64,000 nt of DNA from NCBI GenBank assembly GCA_963660485.1, contig CAVKYH010000005.1:1-64000 (forward strand), in the 5' to 3' direction. Positions 41,206-49,897 of this stretch are shown here, piece by piece; position 1 is the first letter of the stretch; every line of letters begins with the position of its first letter. Source of the stretch: UBA6398 sp963660485 (GTDB lineage: Bacteria > Bacteroidota > Bacteroidia > Bacteroidales > Bacteroidaceae). The notes under the pieces were generated by a model that saw nothing but the letters and a program-made list of their open reading frames with translations, was not told the origin of the DNA and did no database searches. The position numbers and the translations under genes are program-made.

Positions 41206-42051
41206 ATGAGCAACCTTGTAACACGCACGATATCGGGCATCGTTTTCGCGATAGTCATTGTAGCTTCCATAGTATGCAGCGCAGTGTCGTTTGTTGTGCT
41301 TTTTGCTGCAATTTCGGCCGTTTGCGTGTGGGAATTCTGCTCTCTTGTCAATCGGCAAAAGGGTCTTCAAGTCAACAGAATGATTAGCACGGTGGCGGCG
41401 GTCTATCTGTTTCTCGCGGTGATGGCTTTCAATACCGAAGCCGTGGGGGCAATGATTTTCGTGCCTTATATATTGACTACAGTTTACCTGTTGATAAGCG
41501 AACTATATCTTCACCGCAAAAATCCACTTGAGAATTGGGCGTTTGCCTTTGCGTCGCAGTTATACATAGCTCTGCCTGTTGCGCTCATAAATGTGCTTGC
41601 GTTTCGCGTGAATCCATTTTATGCCAGCATTTCCTATGAATACGCCTATCCGCTTGCGGTAATGGTGTTTCTTTGGACCAATGACATGGGCGCGTATTGC
41701 GTAGGTTCTACATTGCAGAAGTATTTCCACGCAAAATTGTTCCCGTCGATAAGTCCCCACAAGTCGTGGATTGGCAGCATTGGCGGCGCATTGCTCACAA
41801 TAGCTGCGTCGTTGGTGTTCGCGCATTTCTTTCCGGCAATGCCGCTACCGAGATGGATAGGCATGGCATTGGTTGTGGTTGTTTTCGGAACGTGGGGCGA
41901 TTTGGTGGAAAGCCAGATAAAACGCACGCTTGGCGTGAAAGACAGCGGCAACTTCCTCCCCGGACACGGCGGAGCGCTTGACCGTTTCGACAGTTCGCTA
42001 CTTGCCATTCCTTGTGTGGTATTGTATTTCTACACACTTGAAATGATGTAG
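41206..42051 (+). CDS. cdsA: Phosphatidate cytidylyltransferase
   Basis: 281-residue inner-membrane enzyme, about seven helices. Makes CDP-diacylglycerol from phosphatidic acid and CTP, feeding phospholipid synthesis. The family signature is at the C-terminus: SPHKSWIGSIGGALL, GDLVESQIKRTLGVKDSG and LPGHGGALDRFDS. End of the rsfS-ftsH-cdsA unit. Confidence 0.95.
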   Translation: MSNLVTRTISGIVFAIVIVASIVCSAVSFVVLFAAISAVCVWEFCSLVNRQKGLQVNRMISTVAAVYLFLAVMAFNTEAVGAMIFVPYILTTVYLLISELYLHRKNPLENWAFAFASQLYIALPVALINVLAFRVNPFYASISYEYAYPLAVMVFLWTNDMGAYCVGSTLQKYFHAKLFPSISPHKSWIGSIGGALLTIAASLVFAHFFPAMPLPRWIGMALVVVVFGTWGDLVESQIKRTLGVKDSGNFLPGHGGALDRFDSSLLAIPCVVLYFYTLEMM

Positions 42052-42078
42052 ATAGCATTAGATTTCAAAGCATACACG

Positions 42079-42113
42079 CCGCCATGTTCCACCTCGGAAT
42101 ATGGCGGTTTTTT
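42079..42113 (+). terminator. Terminator of rsfS-ftsH-cdsA
   Basis: CCGCCATGTTCC pairs with GGAATATGGCGG (one wobble), followed by six T. Confidence 0.9.
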
Positions 42114-42130
42114 GTGCAGTAGCAGTAGCC

Positions 42131-42244
42131 GTTTTTTAGATGCGGGAAATGGTAAAAACGAGGTCAGACCTAATTTAAATTACATGGCCCGGAATTTAAA
42201 TTTGGTGGCCCGGAGTTTTTACGAGATGCCTTGTAGTTTTTTCG
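42131..42244 (-). repeat. Modular TTTAAA repeat, copy J
   Basis: Read on the minus strand: GGCATCTCGTAAAAACT, CCGGGCCACCA, linker, CCGGGCCATGT, linker, AGGTCTGACCTCG and an A/T-run arm. Here the second cassette is in the orientation opposite to copies K (plus reading) and M. Lies between the cdsA terminator and the GH84 promoter. Confidence 0.92.
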
Positions 42245-42321
42245 GCAATGTGAGAGGGACTGAAAAGGGCGCTTTTGCGTGAAGATATGAGCCTTTGTAG
42301 CCTCAATTCGTTTCGTTTAGC

Positions 42322-42329
42322 TATATTTG
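42322..42329 (+). promoter_or_regulatory. Probable -7 element of the GH84 gene
   Basis: TATATTTG, 30 bp before ATG 42359. The nearest TTG (42295-42297) is 24 bp upstream, slightly far. Supports the shorter start of the gene. Confidence 0.5.
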
Positions 42330-42358
42330 CAATTGAAATAATCAACTTACAATACAAT

Positions 42359-44314
42359 ATGTTTTTCAAAAACCTACGCAAGATATTTATTGCATGCCTT
42401 TTGACCATGAGCATGGGCGTTTCGGCTCAAAAGGTTTACGACATCTATCCCGTTCCACAGAAGCAGGAATTGCAGAGCGGCGAGTGTTTATTTACTAAAG
42501 AAGTGAGCGTGATTGCCGAAAAAGGCATCGATGCTCCTACTAAGGCCCGCGTGTCGCAGGTGTTGCAGGAACATTTAATGAAAGCGTCTTTTGTAAAGAA
42601 ACCGCAAAAGGGCTGCGCTACAATCTACCTCGGCGTCAACGGCTCAAAGGGTGTGGCTGACAAATTGGCAAAGAAGCTTGGACTGAAACGCGATATATTT
42701 TCAAACAAAAAGTATGACCGCCATATTGTTTCGCTTACATCAAAGAAAGGATTGGCTCAACTCGTGATTTTGGGCGAGAATACGAATGCCGTGTTCTTTG
42801 GGCTTGCAAGTTTGGAGCAGATGCTCGACACAGGAACAGACAAGATGGCGTGCGTGAACATATATGATTATGCCGATATCAAGGATCGCGGAGTTATAGA
42901 GGGATATTACGGAATGCCATATTCGGTGCCGGTAACAAAAGACTTGCTTCGTTTTATGATGCGTCATAAGATGAATTCGTATATGTACGGAGCAAAGAGC
43001 GACGCCTACCATTCTCAGTATTGGGACAAGCCATATCCGTCAACCCTTTCCGAGGAACAAAAGTCAATGGGGTGCTTCACGGCAGAAAATATGCAGGACA
43101 TCTGCTACGTTTCAGCCGAGACCAAGGTAAACTTTATTTGGGCAATCCACCCGGGACAGGCTTTCACCGGCGCGGACAACAATGTTATCGACAGGATAAT
43201 GGGCAAGTTTGAACTGATGCACAAGCTTGGCGTTCGCCAGTTCGCAGTGTTTGTTGACGATGTGGGCGTGCCTACCGACGCTCCTACGCTTGCGTTGAAC
43301 GCAAAACGCCTTACGGATTTACAGAATGCGATGGACAAAAAATGGAACTTCAAGGGCGCTGTGCCTGCCGATACATTGAAACCGCTGCATTTCGTGCCGC
43401 AGCTATATGCCTACGGCTGGGAAAAACCGCAAACGCGCACGAATTTCTATAAAGCCTTGTCGAACACTCCGCACAAGACACAGGTTTACATTACAGGCGA
43501 GCAAGTTTGGACTGTGCCCAACAACAAAGACCTGAATGTGGTGGAGAGCGATTTCGGAAGGGGAGTCGCGTGGTGGTGGAACTATCCTTGCAACGACAAT
43601 GCCGATGCCTGGACATTCCCTGCCGATATGTATTCGAATTTCGTGGATATGCCGGCGATTATAAGCAATTCCACTTTGCCCAAGAAGCTTGAAAATTGCG
43701 CTTCTTTGCTTAGCAATCCTATGCAGCAGGGAGAAATTGCAAAAATACCCTTGTTTAGCGTGGCTGATTTCGCTTGGAACAACGGCGCGTTCAATTCCGT
43801 GAAAAGTTGGGAGGCTTCTCTTCCGGCTGTGGTGGGAGAGAAATTCGCCCCGGCGCTTAAACAAATCATTCCTTTCCTGCGTGTGAACGACAGCGAGGAA
43901 CTTGGCGCGCTTGTCGAGGCTTATAAAAACGGCGGCGACGCTGCAAAGTTGTGCGATATGCTCAAGGGTGTGGCTGACAACTGTTCTAAGCTCGAAGGTT
44001 TGCAGAATTCGCCGATTCCTTCCCACAAACTTTTCTACGATGACATTCGCCCGTGGATTTTGAAACTTAAAGCAACTGCCAATGTGGCTGTCAAGTTAAT
44101 CGATGTGGCCCGGATGTCGAATGGCGATGCTTCGAGAAAAGCGCGTTACGAAGAAGTTGCTGCCGAGGCCCAGGCTCTGAAAACCGATCCCGCATACAGT
44201 GTGCTCGCGCTCGAAGGAATGGGCGGCGGAATAGGCAAACAAATCTATAATGTGGAATTCGGCAAGAAATATATCACTCCGTTTATCGACTATATGCTCG
44301 AAAAGGCAAAGTGA
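42359..44314 (+). CDS. GH84 beta-N-acetylhexosaminidase, exported
   Basis: 651 residues from ATG 42359, where a signal peptide starts (MFFKNLRKIFIACLLTMSMG); a 28-residue upstream extension runs into the promoter. An N-terminal GH20b-like domain (about 25-165) precedes the GH84 barrel, with RGVIEGYYGMPYS, NSYMYGAKSDAYH and VFVDDVG. The Asp300-Asp301 pair corresponds to the catalytic pair of BtGH84 that acts through the substrate acetamido group. A helical C-terminal domain follows. It would remove terminal beta-GlcNAc from host or microbial glycans in the periplasm. Single gene with its own terminator. Confidence 0.93.
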   Translation: MFFKNLRKIFIACLLTMSMGVSAQKVYDIYPVPQKQELQSGECLFTKEVSVIAEKGIDAPTKARVSQVLQEHLMKASFVKKPQKGCATIYLGVNGSKGVADKLAKKLGLKRDIFSNKKYDRHIVSLTSKKGLAQLVILGENTNAVFFGLASLEQMLDTGTDKMACVNIYDYADIKDRGVIEGYYGMPYSVPVTKDLLRFMMRHKMNSYMYGAKSDAYHSQYWDKPYPSTLSEEQKSMGCFTAENMQDICYVSAETKVNFIWAIHPGQAFTGADNNVIDRIMGKFELMHKLGVRQFAVFVDDVGVPTDAPTLALNAKRLTDLQNAMDKKWNFKGAVPADTLKPLHFVPQLYAYGWEKPQTRTNFYKALSNTPHKTQVYITGEQVWTVPNNKDLNVVESDFGRGVAWWWNYPCNDNADAWTFPADMYSNFVDMPAIISNSTLPKKLENCASLLSNPMQQGEIAKIPLFSVADFAWNNGAFNSVKSWEASLPAVVGEKFAPALKQIIPFLRVNDSEELGALVEAYKNGGDAAKLCDMLKGVADNCSKLEGLQNSPIPSHKLFYDDIRPWILKLKATANVAVKLIDVARMSNGDASRKARYEEVAAEAQALKTDPAYSVLALEGMGGGIGKQIYNVEFGKKYITPFIDYMLEKAK

Positions 44315-44352
44315 AAGCGATGCCGTGAAGAGTAGGGCTATAATAATATAAG

Positions 44353-44392
44353 GAATAGCTGTTCGCGCTTTCTGCGGACGGCTATTCTTTTT
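44353..44392 (+). terminator. Terminator of the GH84 gene
   Basis: GAATAGC (44353-44359) pairs with GCTATTC (44381-44387), followed by a T-run. It overlaps the last codons of the converging nitroreductase gene. Confidence 0.75.
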
Positions 44393-45032
44393 GCCGGTAT
44401 CCGTATTCGGCTGCGGCAATATCGAAATTGCATTTTATTATACCCAGATTCAAATCGTCAAACCTGCTTTTGCCAACGGTGAAAACAGGTTTGTTTTTTT
44501 CTGACAGCGTAATCCGGAAATCCTGCTTGTTCATCGCGGTAGGCGCAAGCAGGGCTGCGTCCACACCATGTTGGAACCAGAGCGGCGGATTCTCCACATC
44601 GCAAACTTCGGAATAGCTTTTCGACTTGTGAGGCTTGCCCTGCGTGGCACCATATCCCAAAGCAATAACAGCCGCAGGCGCAATATTATATTGTTTCGCG
44701 ATTTCCTTTCGATTGTAAGTCTGTCCCACCCAACAAGAGTTGAGCCCCAACGTTTGTGCAAGCAATACAATTCGCTCGCCGTAGTATCCTGCCTTTTCGG
44801 GATTAGTAGCTGAAACAATGATAATCGTTTTGACGTTGCGGAAATTGCAGAAATACGACAGCATGTTTGCAAACAAATTTTTGTCTCCCGTGTGCAGGCG
44901 CATCTCTACCTGATGTTTTTTCCCGATATCCTCGATTTCCTTGTTTATTATAGCCAGTTTTTCCTGCTCAATGGGTTTGGGCAGAAAAGTTCTCACCGCA
45001 TGGCGCAAAGGAATAGCATCTACAAGTTTCAT
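44382..45032 (-). CDS. Nitroreductase-family flavoprotein (TM1586-like)
   Basis: 216 residues, of the TM1586 nitroreductase type. Starts MKLVDAIPLRHAVRTFLPKPI with the FMN-phosphate Arg pair. FMN-binding segments are VLLAQTLGLNSCWVGQTYN and LLAPTAMNKQDFRITL, and ALGYG is typical. An NAD(P)H-dependent flavin enzyme of unknown substrate. A TACCTTTG -7 box at 45058-45051 lies about 19 bp upstream. Confidence 0.88.
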   Translation of the reverse strand: MKLVDAIPLRHAVRTFLPKPIEQEKLAIINKEIEDIGKKHQVEMRLHTGDKNLFANMLSYFCNFRNVKTIIIVSATNPEKAGYYGERIVLLAQTLGLNSCWVGQTYNRKEIAKQYNIAPAAVIALGYGATQGKPHKSKSYSEVCDVENPPLWFQHGVDAALLAPTAMNKQDFRITLSEKNKPVFTVGKSRFDDLNLGIIKCNFDIAAAEYGYRQKE

Positions 45033-45050
45033 ACATAGTTTTGTTTACGG

Positions 45051-45058
45051 CAAAGGTA
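45051..45058 (-). promoter_or_regulatory. Probable -7 element of the nitroreductase gene
   Basis: Minus-strand TACCTTTG directly ahead of ATG 45032, implying a very short leader. Confidence 0.4.
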
Positions 45059-45129
45059 GGCAAAAGTTTTTGTTCCGGGCTTTTTGATGACCTGATGCAG
45101 CATTCCGAACATGCGGCAAACACGGCTCT

Positions 45130-45239
45130 GAAAACATGTCGGCATCTCGCAAAAACTCCGACGCATCTAATTTAAATTACATGGCCCGGAATTTAAATTT
45201 GGTGGCCCGGAGTTTTTACAAGATGCCTTGTGTTTTTTA
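45130..45239. repeat. Modular TTTAAA repeat, copy K (two full arms)
   Basis: GGCATCTCGCAAAAACT, CCGACGCATCT, AATTTAAATT, ACATGGCCCGG, AATTTAAATT, TGGTGGCCCGG, then AGTTTTTACAAGATGCC. The outer arms are inverted copies of each other while the inner cassettes are all different, so it cannot fold as one continuous hairpin. Lies between divergent genes. Confidence 0.93.
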
Positions 45240-45564
45240 GGGGCATCTTGGTAGCTGTTTTTTTGAGCAATATCCCGGTTTTCGGCAAGGCAATTCGTAC
45301 GTGAAGTGTGAAATTATATTGCGCATAGTATAGATCTCGTAAAAATAATTTGCTATATTTGCAATGACAAACCACGGGCTTGAAACGGGAGATATCGATA
45401 AAATCGCGAAAAAAATATTGTCATTCGTCCGCCAAAACGTGCAATTTGTCGATTTTTCCATTGTAAGTGCTGCCTATGCGATAAACTTTTGCTTATTTTA
45501 CATTGTCTAAGTTATGAAAGCCTCGGGAAAGAGGCAAATAGTAACAATAAAAAAGACTTGAATC
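45240..45564. other. Intergenic leader region of the small periplasmic protein gene
   Basis: 325 bp. A TATATTTG -7-like box lies at 45354-45361 and a small GCCTC-GAGGC hairpin at 45517-45532 just before the next gene. A 48-codon frame (45364-45510) is present, but its ATG would coincide with the predicted transcription start, so I do not call it a gene. Confidence 0.4.
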
Positions 45565-46113
45565 ATGAAGAAAATGATTTTAATGGCATTCGTTTTGACG
45601 GCAATCACGTTTACGGGTGCAAAAGCCCAGGACAATGGGAAAGACGGAAAGGACCGCGAAGAGATCTTTAAGGAGATGCTTACAAAACAAGCCGACAAGT
45701 TGGCTGAAGATATGAAACTTTCAGACGACAAGGCAGCGGATTTCAAAACTCTCTTCCAGGAATATAAAACCAAGGAGATGAATCTGAAATCAGAAGGCCG
45801 GCAGAACAAGAAAGGTGCGGGCAAGCAGGAAAAAGGCAAGCGTCAGGAAATGACAGATGCGAGAGCCGACAGCCTGATAAACGCTAATTTCGAAAAACAA
45901 GAGAAGGAACTGCAACTGCGCAAGGAATACTATGCAAAATTCAAGGCGCAAATAGGAGCTGCCAACGCTTGGAAAATATTCTCTCCGCAACAAATGATGC
46001 GCCCCAACGCAGCCGACGGACAGCAAAATAACCGTCGCGGCGGTTTCGGCGGAGGATTTGGCGGCGGAATGCCGGGCGGTGAGTCGGGAATGCCTGGTGG
46101 CGGCGATTTCTAA
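45565..46113 (+). CDS. Small exported Spy/DUF4890-like protein with Gly-rich tail
   Basis: 182 residues. A signal peptide (1-21, ending AKA) is followed by a charged, helical body with DKLAEDMKLSDDKAADFKTL, NLKSEGRQ, and LQLRKEYYAKFKAQIGA. This resembles LTxxQ/Spy-like periplasmic chaperones and the DUF4890 proteins of Bacteroidetes. The end is a Gly-rich, disordered segment (GGFGGGFGGGMPGG). Function is not established; an envelope-stress role is a guess. Confidence 0.7.
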   Translation: MKKMILMAFVLTAITFTGAKAQDNGKDGKDREEIFKEMLTKQADKLAEDMKLSDDKAADFKTLFQEYKTKEMNLKSEGRQNKKGAGKQEKGKRQEMTDARADSLINANFEKQEKELQLRKEYYAKFKAQIGAANAWKIFSPQQMMRPNAADGQQNNRRGGFGGGFGGGMPGGESGMPGGGDF

Positions 46114-46172
46114 GTTTATATGACTAATCGTATTTTAACATTATAGGTTTATAAGGTTTGTGTGTATTTTTC

Positions 46173-46217
46173 GACACTCTCTGCGCTGAGACAGTGCGGG
46201 GGGTGTCATTTCTTTTG
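46173..46217 (+). terminator. Weak terminator-like hairpin
   Basis: GACACTC-type stem closed by GGGTGTC, followed by ATTTCTTTT, 60 bp after the preceding stop. Confidence 0.4.
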
Positions 46218-46259
46218 TCAAATTATAATCCAAAATATCACAGATCAAAGAATTATTTG

Positions 46260-46267
46260 TAACTTTG
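46260..46267 (+). promoter_or_regulatory. Probable -7 element of the Nif3-like gene
   Basis: TAACTTTG, 27 bp before the GTG start. Confidence 0.45.
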
Positions 46268-46293
46268 CCCCATAAAACTACAACCATATTCGC

Positions 46294-47073
46294 GTGAAGA
46301 TAAAGGATGTCATTGCGACCCTTGAGCGTTTCGCGCCTCTGCCGCTACAAGACAGCTTCGACAATGCAGGCTTGCAGATTGGACAAACGGGGGCGGAAGT
46401 TTCAGGGGTCTTATTGTGTTTGGACGTAACCGAGGACGTACTGCATGAAGCCAAGAATTGCGGTGCTAATCTTGTTGTCGCCCATCACCCGTTGCTTTTC
46501 CACGGCCTGAAATGCATTGCCGGACGAAACATGGTGGAGCGTATCACGACGACAGCCATTAAAAACGACATTGCAATCTATGCCGCCCACACCAACCTCG
46601 ACAATGTGCGTGGGGGAGTGAATTATAAAATTGCGGAAAAGCTCGGCGCACGGGTAACATCGTTTCTTATGCCAAAAGAAGAGGATAGCGGCAGCGGAGT
46701 AATCGCTGAAATGGAAACTCCAATGGATACCGTGGAATTTTTGGGCTATGTGAAACGGACTTTCGGCGTTGACTGTGTGATGCACAACGATTTCGTGCGT
46801 TCAAAGACTGTTTCAAAAATTGCAATATGCGGTGGCGCGGGCGCGTTCCTGCTTCAAAACGCGATAGATTCCGGTTGCGACGCTTTTCTTACGGGAGAAA
46901 TGCATTATCACGACTATTTCGGACACGAAAACGACCTATTAATTACAGTGATAGGGCATTATCAGAGCGAGAAATTCTCAACAGAAATTTTCCGCGACCT
47001 ATTGAAAAAAGATTTCCCGGGATTGCGTGTGGAAACAACCCAATTAGAAACAAATCCAATAAAATACTTTTAA
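46294..47073 (+). CDS. Nif3-like dinuclear metal-centre protein
   Basis: 259 residues starting with GTG (MKIKDVIATLERFAPL). Nif3/YbgI family, a toroidal hexamer with two metal ions per subunit. The metal ligands are seen in VVAHHPLLFHG, AAHTNLD and, near the end, TVIGHYQSEKF. Also ALxxSFDNAGLQIG-type start and CGGAGAFL. The enzyme activity is unsettled; GTP cyclohydrolase-like and cell-wall roles have been suggested for relatives. Shorter than homologues with the inserted PII-like domain only in part. Next gene, a zinc-ribbon coiled-coil protein, follows by 1 bp, a pairing common across bacteria. Confidence 0.92.
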   Translation: MKIKDVIATLERFAPLPLQDSFDNAGLQIGQTGAEVSGVLLCLDVTEDVLHEAKNCGANLVVAHHPLLFHGLKCIAGRNMVERITTTAIKNDIAIYAAHTNLDNVRGGVNYKIAEKLGARVTSFLMPKEEDSGSGVIAEMETPMDTVEFLGYVKRTFGVDCVMHNDFVRSKTVSKIAICGGAGAFLLQNAIDSGCDAFLTGEMHYHDYFGHENDLLITVIGHYQSEKFSTEIFRDLLKKDFPGLRVETTQLETNPIKYF

Positions 47074-47074
47074 C

Positions 47075-47953
47075 ATGATTAAAGAGGTAAAGAAAGACTC
47101 CAACGAAATGACTGTGGAAGAGAAGCTCAGCGCGCTCTACAAACTGCAGAAATTCATGTCGGAAATCGACAAAATAAAAAGCCTTCGCGGAGAATTGCCG
47201 CTCGAAGTGCAGGATATTGAGGACGAAATCGGTATGCTTCACACTCGTAACCATCGTATTGAGGACGAGATAGCCGGACTTAATGCGAGAAACGCTGCAC
47301 AACGTACAGGTATAGACAAAGCGCAAACTTCTATCGCACGTTATAAGGAGCAGATCGACAATGTGCGCAACAACCGCGAATATGATACGCTCAGCAAGGA
47401 GATTGAATTCCAAAGTCTCGAGATTGAACTTGCACAGAAGAAGATTGGTCAGGCCAATGAGCGTATTGCCGAACTCCAGAACGATATTCAGAAAAACAAT
47501 GCGCAGATTGAAGATCTTGATGACAACCTAAAACACAAGAAAGCCGAACTTGACAGCATTGTTGCCGAAACAAAGGCGCAGGAAGACGATATCCGTACAA
47601 AAGCCCTCGAAGTAGAGGAGATCATCGAGCCACGTCTTTTGAACGCTTTCAAGCGTATTCGTAAAAACAGCCGTAATGGTTTGGGCATTGTGTATGTGTC
47701 GCGCGATTCTTGCGGCGGTTGTTTCAACAAGATTCCGCCTCAGCGTCAGATCGACATTCGTATGCGCAAAAAGGTGATTGTTTGTGAATATTGCGGACGC
47801 ATTTTGATTGACCCGGAATTGGCTGGCGTAGAAACTCCAAAGGTTGAGGAGGAAAAGCCAAAGCGCAAAATTCGCAAGACAACCACTCGCAAGGCTACCA
47901 CAACCAAGAAAGCCAAGAAAGAGGAGGACGAAAAGCCGGAATTCGAGGCTTGA
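47075..47953 (+). CDS. Coiled-coil protein with C4 zinc ribbon
   Basis: 292 residues. A long antiparallel coiled coil (about 15-190, rich in E, K, Q; RNHRIEDEIAGLNARN, RNNREYDTLSKEIEFQ) is followed by a zinc ribbon (DSCGGCFNKIPPQ ... CEYCGRIL) and a Lys/Thr-rich basic tail (RKTTTRKATTTKKAKKE). It matches the CT398/zf-RING_7 family that resembles part of the flagellar or exocyst-type coiled-coil proteins. Function is not known; the basic tail could bind nucleic acid. Confidence 0.88.
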   Translation: MIKEVKKDSNEMTVEEKLSALYKLQKFMSEIDKIKSLRGELPLEVQDIEDEIGMLHTRNHRIEDEIAGLNARNAAQRTGIDKAQTSIARYKEQIDNVRNNREYDTLSKEIEFQSLEIELAQKKIGQANERIAELQNDIQKNNAQIEDLDDNLKHKKAELDSIVAETKAQEDDIRTKALEVEEIIEPRLLNAFKRIRKNSRNGLGIVYVSRDSCGGCFNKIPPQRQIDIRMRKKVIVCEYCGRILIDPELAGVETPKVEEEKPKRKIRKTTTRKATTTKKAKKEEDEKPEFEA

Positions 47954-48004
47954 TATTCATGGGAGAGGGGCTGATGTCGCAGCCGTAATCCTTGTAGAAA
48001 GAAT

Positions 48005-48044
48005 AATCCCGCATTTTCTGAAAAGAAGATGCGGGATTTGTTTT
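48005..48044 (+). terminator. Terminator after the zinc-ribbon gene
   Basis: Perfect 10-bp stem AATCCCGCAT/ATGCGGGATT followed by TGTTTT. Confidence 0.85.
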
Positions 48045-48067
48045 GCTTGTATGCGAGGGAGTGAATC

Positions 48068-48586
48068 CTATTCCGCATGCTTTTCCAAATCCAACAGATA
48101 TCGTTTTGCCTCCAAGCCGCCGGCGAATCCTGTAAGGGCTTTGTCGGAACCTATTACGCGATGACACGGAACTATTATGCTCATAGGATTGGCACCTATG
48201 GCTTGGGCTACGGCGCGCACGCCTTTCGCGTTTCCTATGATGCGGGCTATTTGCAAGTAGCTGCGTGTTTCGCCATAGGGTATGGTGAGTAGGGCGTTCC
48301 ATATGCTTTGCTGAAATGACGTTCCGGCAAAGCGCAAGGACAAATTGAATTTTTTGCGTGCTCCGGCGAAATATTCGTTTAATTCCTTGATTGTTTCGTT
48401 TATCACGTCTGAAGTTTCCTCAATATATTCTGCCTTGAAAAACCGTTTGATACGCTTGTCGTTTCGTTCGCGACGCGCCATGTTTTTCCAGTCGCAAATA
48501 CAGAGTTCCCCTTGTATAGAACCGAGGATTATTTCTCCGCAAGGAGTGTCATGGTATTGTATGCGAATTAGATTTTTACTTTCCAT
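48068..48586 (-). CDS. ogt: O6-methylguanine-DNA methyltransferase
   Basis: 172 residues from ATG 48586; an upstream extension lies within alkA. Ribonuclease-like N-domain, then the DNA-binding and active-site domain with FQQSIWNALLTIPYGETRSY, RAVAQAIGANPM and IVPCHRVIG, where Cys141 accepts the methyl group. Repairs O6-alkylguanine by suicide transfer. Its start overlaps the end of the DNA glycosylase gene by 19 bp, so the two alkylation-repair proteins are co-expressed. Confidence 0.95.
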   Translation of the reverse strand: MESKNLIRIQYHDTPCGEIILGSIQGELCICDWKNMARRERNDKRIKRFFKAEYIEETSDVINETIKELNEYFAGARKKFNLSLRFAGTSFQQSIWNALLTIPYGETRSYLQIARIIGNAKGVRAVAQAIGANPMSIIVPCHRVIGSDKALTGFAGGLEAKRYLLDLEKHAE

Positions 48587-49242
48587 TTTTTTTTTCGGGA
48601 TAGGGGAGCGTAGTCTTTGTAACCGTCGTAGTTTCCTCCGGCAATTGCCCAAATATAAAGGCTTGCCACACTGCAATAGGGCGAAAAGCGACGGCGGTAT
48701 TTTTCAAACAGTTCTTTTGTGATTTTGCGGTGATGAAAAATCTTTCGCATGCCTCGTTGTATTGCCAAATCGCCGAAACTCAATACGTTTTGCCGCTGCA
48801 TGGAAAAAAGTAGCAGCATTTCGGCGCTCCAAACTCCTATCCCGTCGAGTTTTACGAGTTCGGCGATTGCTTCGCTGTCGTTCAAATCGTAAAGGCGCGA
48901 GATGTTGAATTCTCCGGTCAAGACCTTGTGTGCCGCACTCTTTATCCAGTCGGCTTTCTTGAAGGTTATGCCAAATTGTTGTAGGGTGTCGCGGCTCGTC
49001 CGTTCTATCTTTTCTGCCGTAACTCCGTTCATCGCTTCCTGCATGCGGCACCAGATTTTCTCGTGTATCTTTGTTGAAATCTGTTGCCCTATTATCGAAT
49101 GTACAAGGGCTGCAAACAAATCAGGGATGACGGCTCGTTCCACGATTCCCACCCTTTCTATTGCTTCTGCCAACCGAGTGTCGCGGCTTTTAAGCCATTC
49201 TATTTCGGTTTTCCCGTATTTGAAATATTGCTTTTGTCCCAT
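48568..49242 (-). CDS. alkA: HhH-GPD DNA-3-methyladenine glycosylase (AlkA-like)
   Basis: 224 residues. Helix-hairpin-helix glycosylase: IIGQQISTKIHEKIW, LVKLDGIGVWSAEMLLLF (the hairpin) and GDLAIQRGM with catalytic Asp158. Lacks the extra N-terminal domain of E. coli AlkA, as in many short bacterial versions. Excises alkylated bases. Paired with ogt downstream. Confidence 0.92.
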   Translation of the reverse strand: MGQKQYFKYGKTEIEWLKSRDTRLAEAIERVGIVERAVIPDLFAALVHSIIGQQISTKIHEKIWCRMQEAMNGVTAEKIERTSRDTLQQFGITFKKADWIKSAAHKVLTGEFNISRLYDLNDSEAIAELVKLDGIGVWSAEMLLLFSMQRQNVLSFGDLAIQRGMRKIFHHRKITKELFEKYRRRFSPYCSVASLYIWAIAGGNYDGYKDYAPLSRKKKWKVKI

Positions 49243-49285
49243 TTCGATTTTCGTTTGTCTCGTGGAATTTTAGCGGGAATAATTG

Positions 49286-49380
49286 CCGTAAAAATTCCAA
49301 GGCATATTGTTAAAAACGATGTCTGATATAATTTAAACAATGTCAGACATAATTTAAACGATGTCTGATATCGTTTTTCC
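49286..49380. repeat. Modular TTTAAA repeat, copy L (TGTCTGACA subfamily)
   Basis: CGTAAAAATTCCAAGGCAT arm, then TGTTAAAAACG, GATGTCTGATATAA, TTTAAA, insert CAATGTCAGACATAA, TTTAAA, CGATGTCTGATATCG and TTTTTCC. Lies between the phosphoesterase stop and the alkA start, both leftward, and may also end transcription. Confidence 0.88.
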
Positions 49381-49384
49381 GAAA

Positions 49385-49888
49385 TCAAATGTCTTTTTTT
49401 CGGGGTATTTCTATAACCTCAAGATCTTTGAAGATGCCGTTTTCTGCGGTGAATCTCACGAGTGTGCGAACGGTTTGCCAACCTTGTATTCCTGCTGCGC
49501 CGGGATTGATGTGAAGAAGTTTTAGCCGCTTGTCGTATTCCACTTTCAATATATGGGAATGGCCGCTAATGAAAAGCTTGGGCGGGTGGCGGAAAATCTG
49601 TTCTCGAATGCTGGAGTCGTATCTCCCGGGATATCCGCCGATATGTTTCATCAACACCTCGGCACCTTCGCAGTCCCAACACAGTTTTTCGGGAAACAGT
49701 CTGCGCAAATCGCCTCCATCGCAATTGCCGTAAACTGCACGCAAAGGCTTGATTTCTGCCAAACGTTCGGCAATTTCCATAGAACCAAAGTCGCCGGCAT
49801 GCCAAATCTCGTCGCAGCACGAAAGATATTCCCTGTATTTTTCGTCCCAATAGCCGTGGGTGTCGGAAAGAAGCCCAATGCGCTTCAT
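49385..49888 (-). CDS. YfcE/MJ0936-type metallophosphoesterase
   Basis: 167 residues. Calcineurin-like phosphoesterase with all metal motifs: LLSDTHGYWD, WHAGDFGS, YGNCDGG (GNCD), MKHIGGYPG and ISGHSHI plus HINPGA. Small cytoplasmic phosphodiesterase of unknown substrate. It is last in a three-gene leftward unit after the MATE transporter and the cytidylate-kinase-like gene (9-bp gap). Confidence 0.92.
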   Translation of the reverse strand: MKRIGLLSDTHGYWDEKYREYLSCCDEIWHAGDFGSMEIAERLAEIKPLRAVYGNCDGGDLRRLFPEKLCWDCEGAEVLMKHIGGYPGRYDSSIREQIFRHPPKLFISGHSHILKVEYDKRLKLLHINPGAAGIQGWQTVRTLVRFTAENGIFKDLEVIEIPRKKDI

Positions 49889-49897
49889 CTGTGCCGA

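Noticed and set aside
45364..45510. 48-codon frame beginning MTNHGLETGDIDK ahead of the small periplasmic protein gene
   Set aside because: It looks protein-like, but its ATG lies at or before the transcription start predicted from the TATATTTG box at 45354-45361, and no ribosome site is visible.
47075..47953. DksA or RNA polymerase-associated zinc protein
   Set aside because: The coiled coil is far longer and the zinc ribbon follows it as in the CT398/zf-RING_7 family paired with Nif3.
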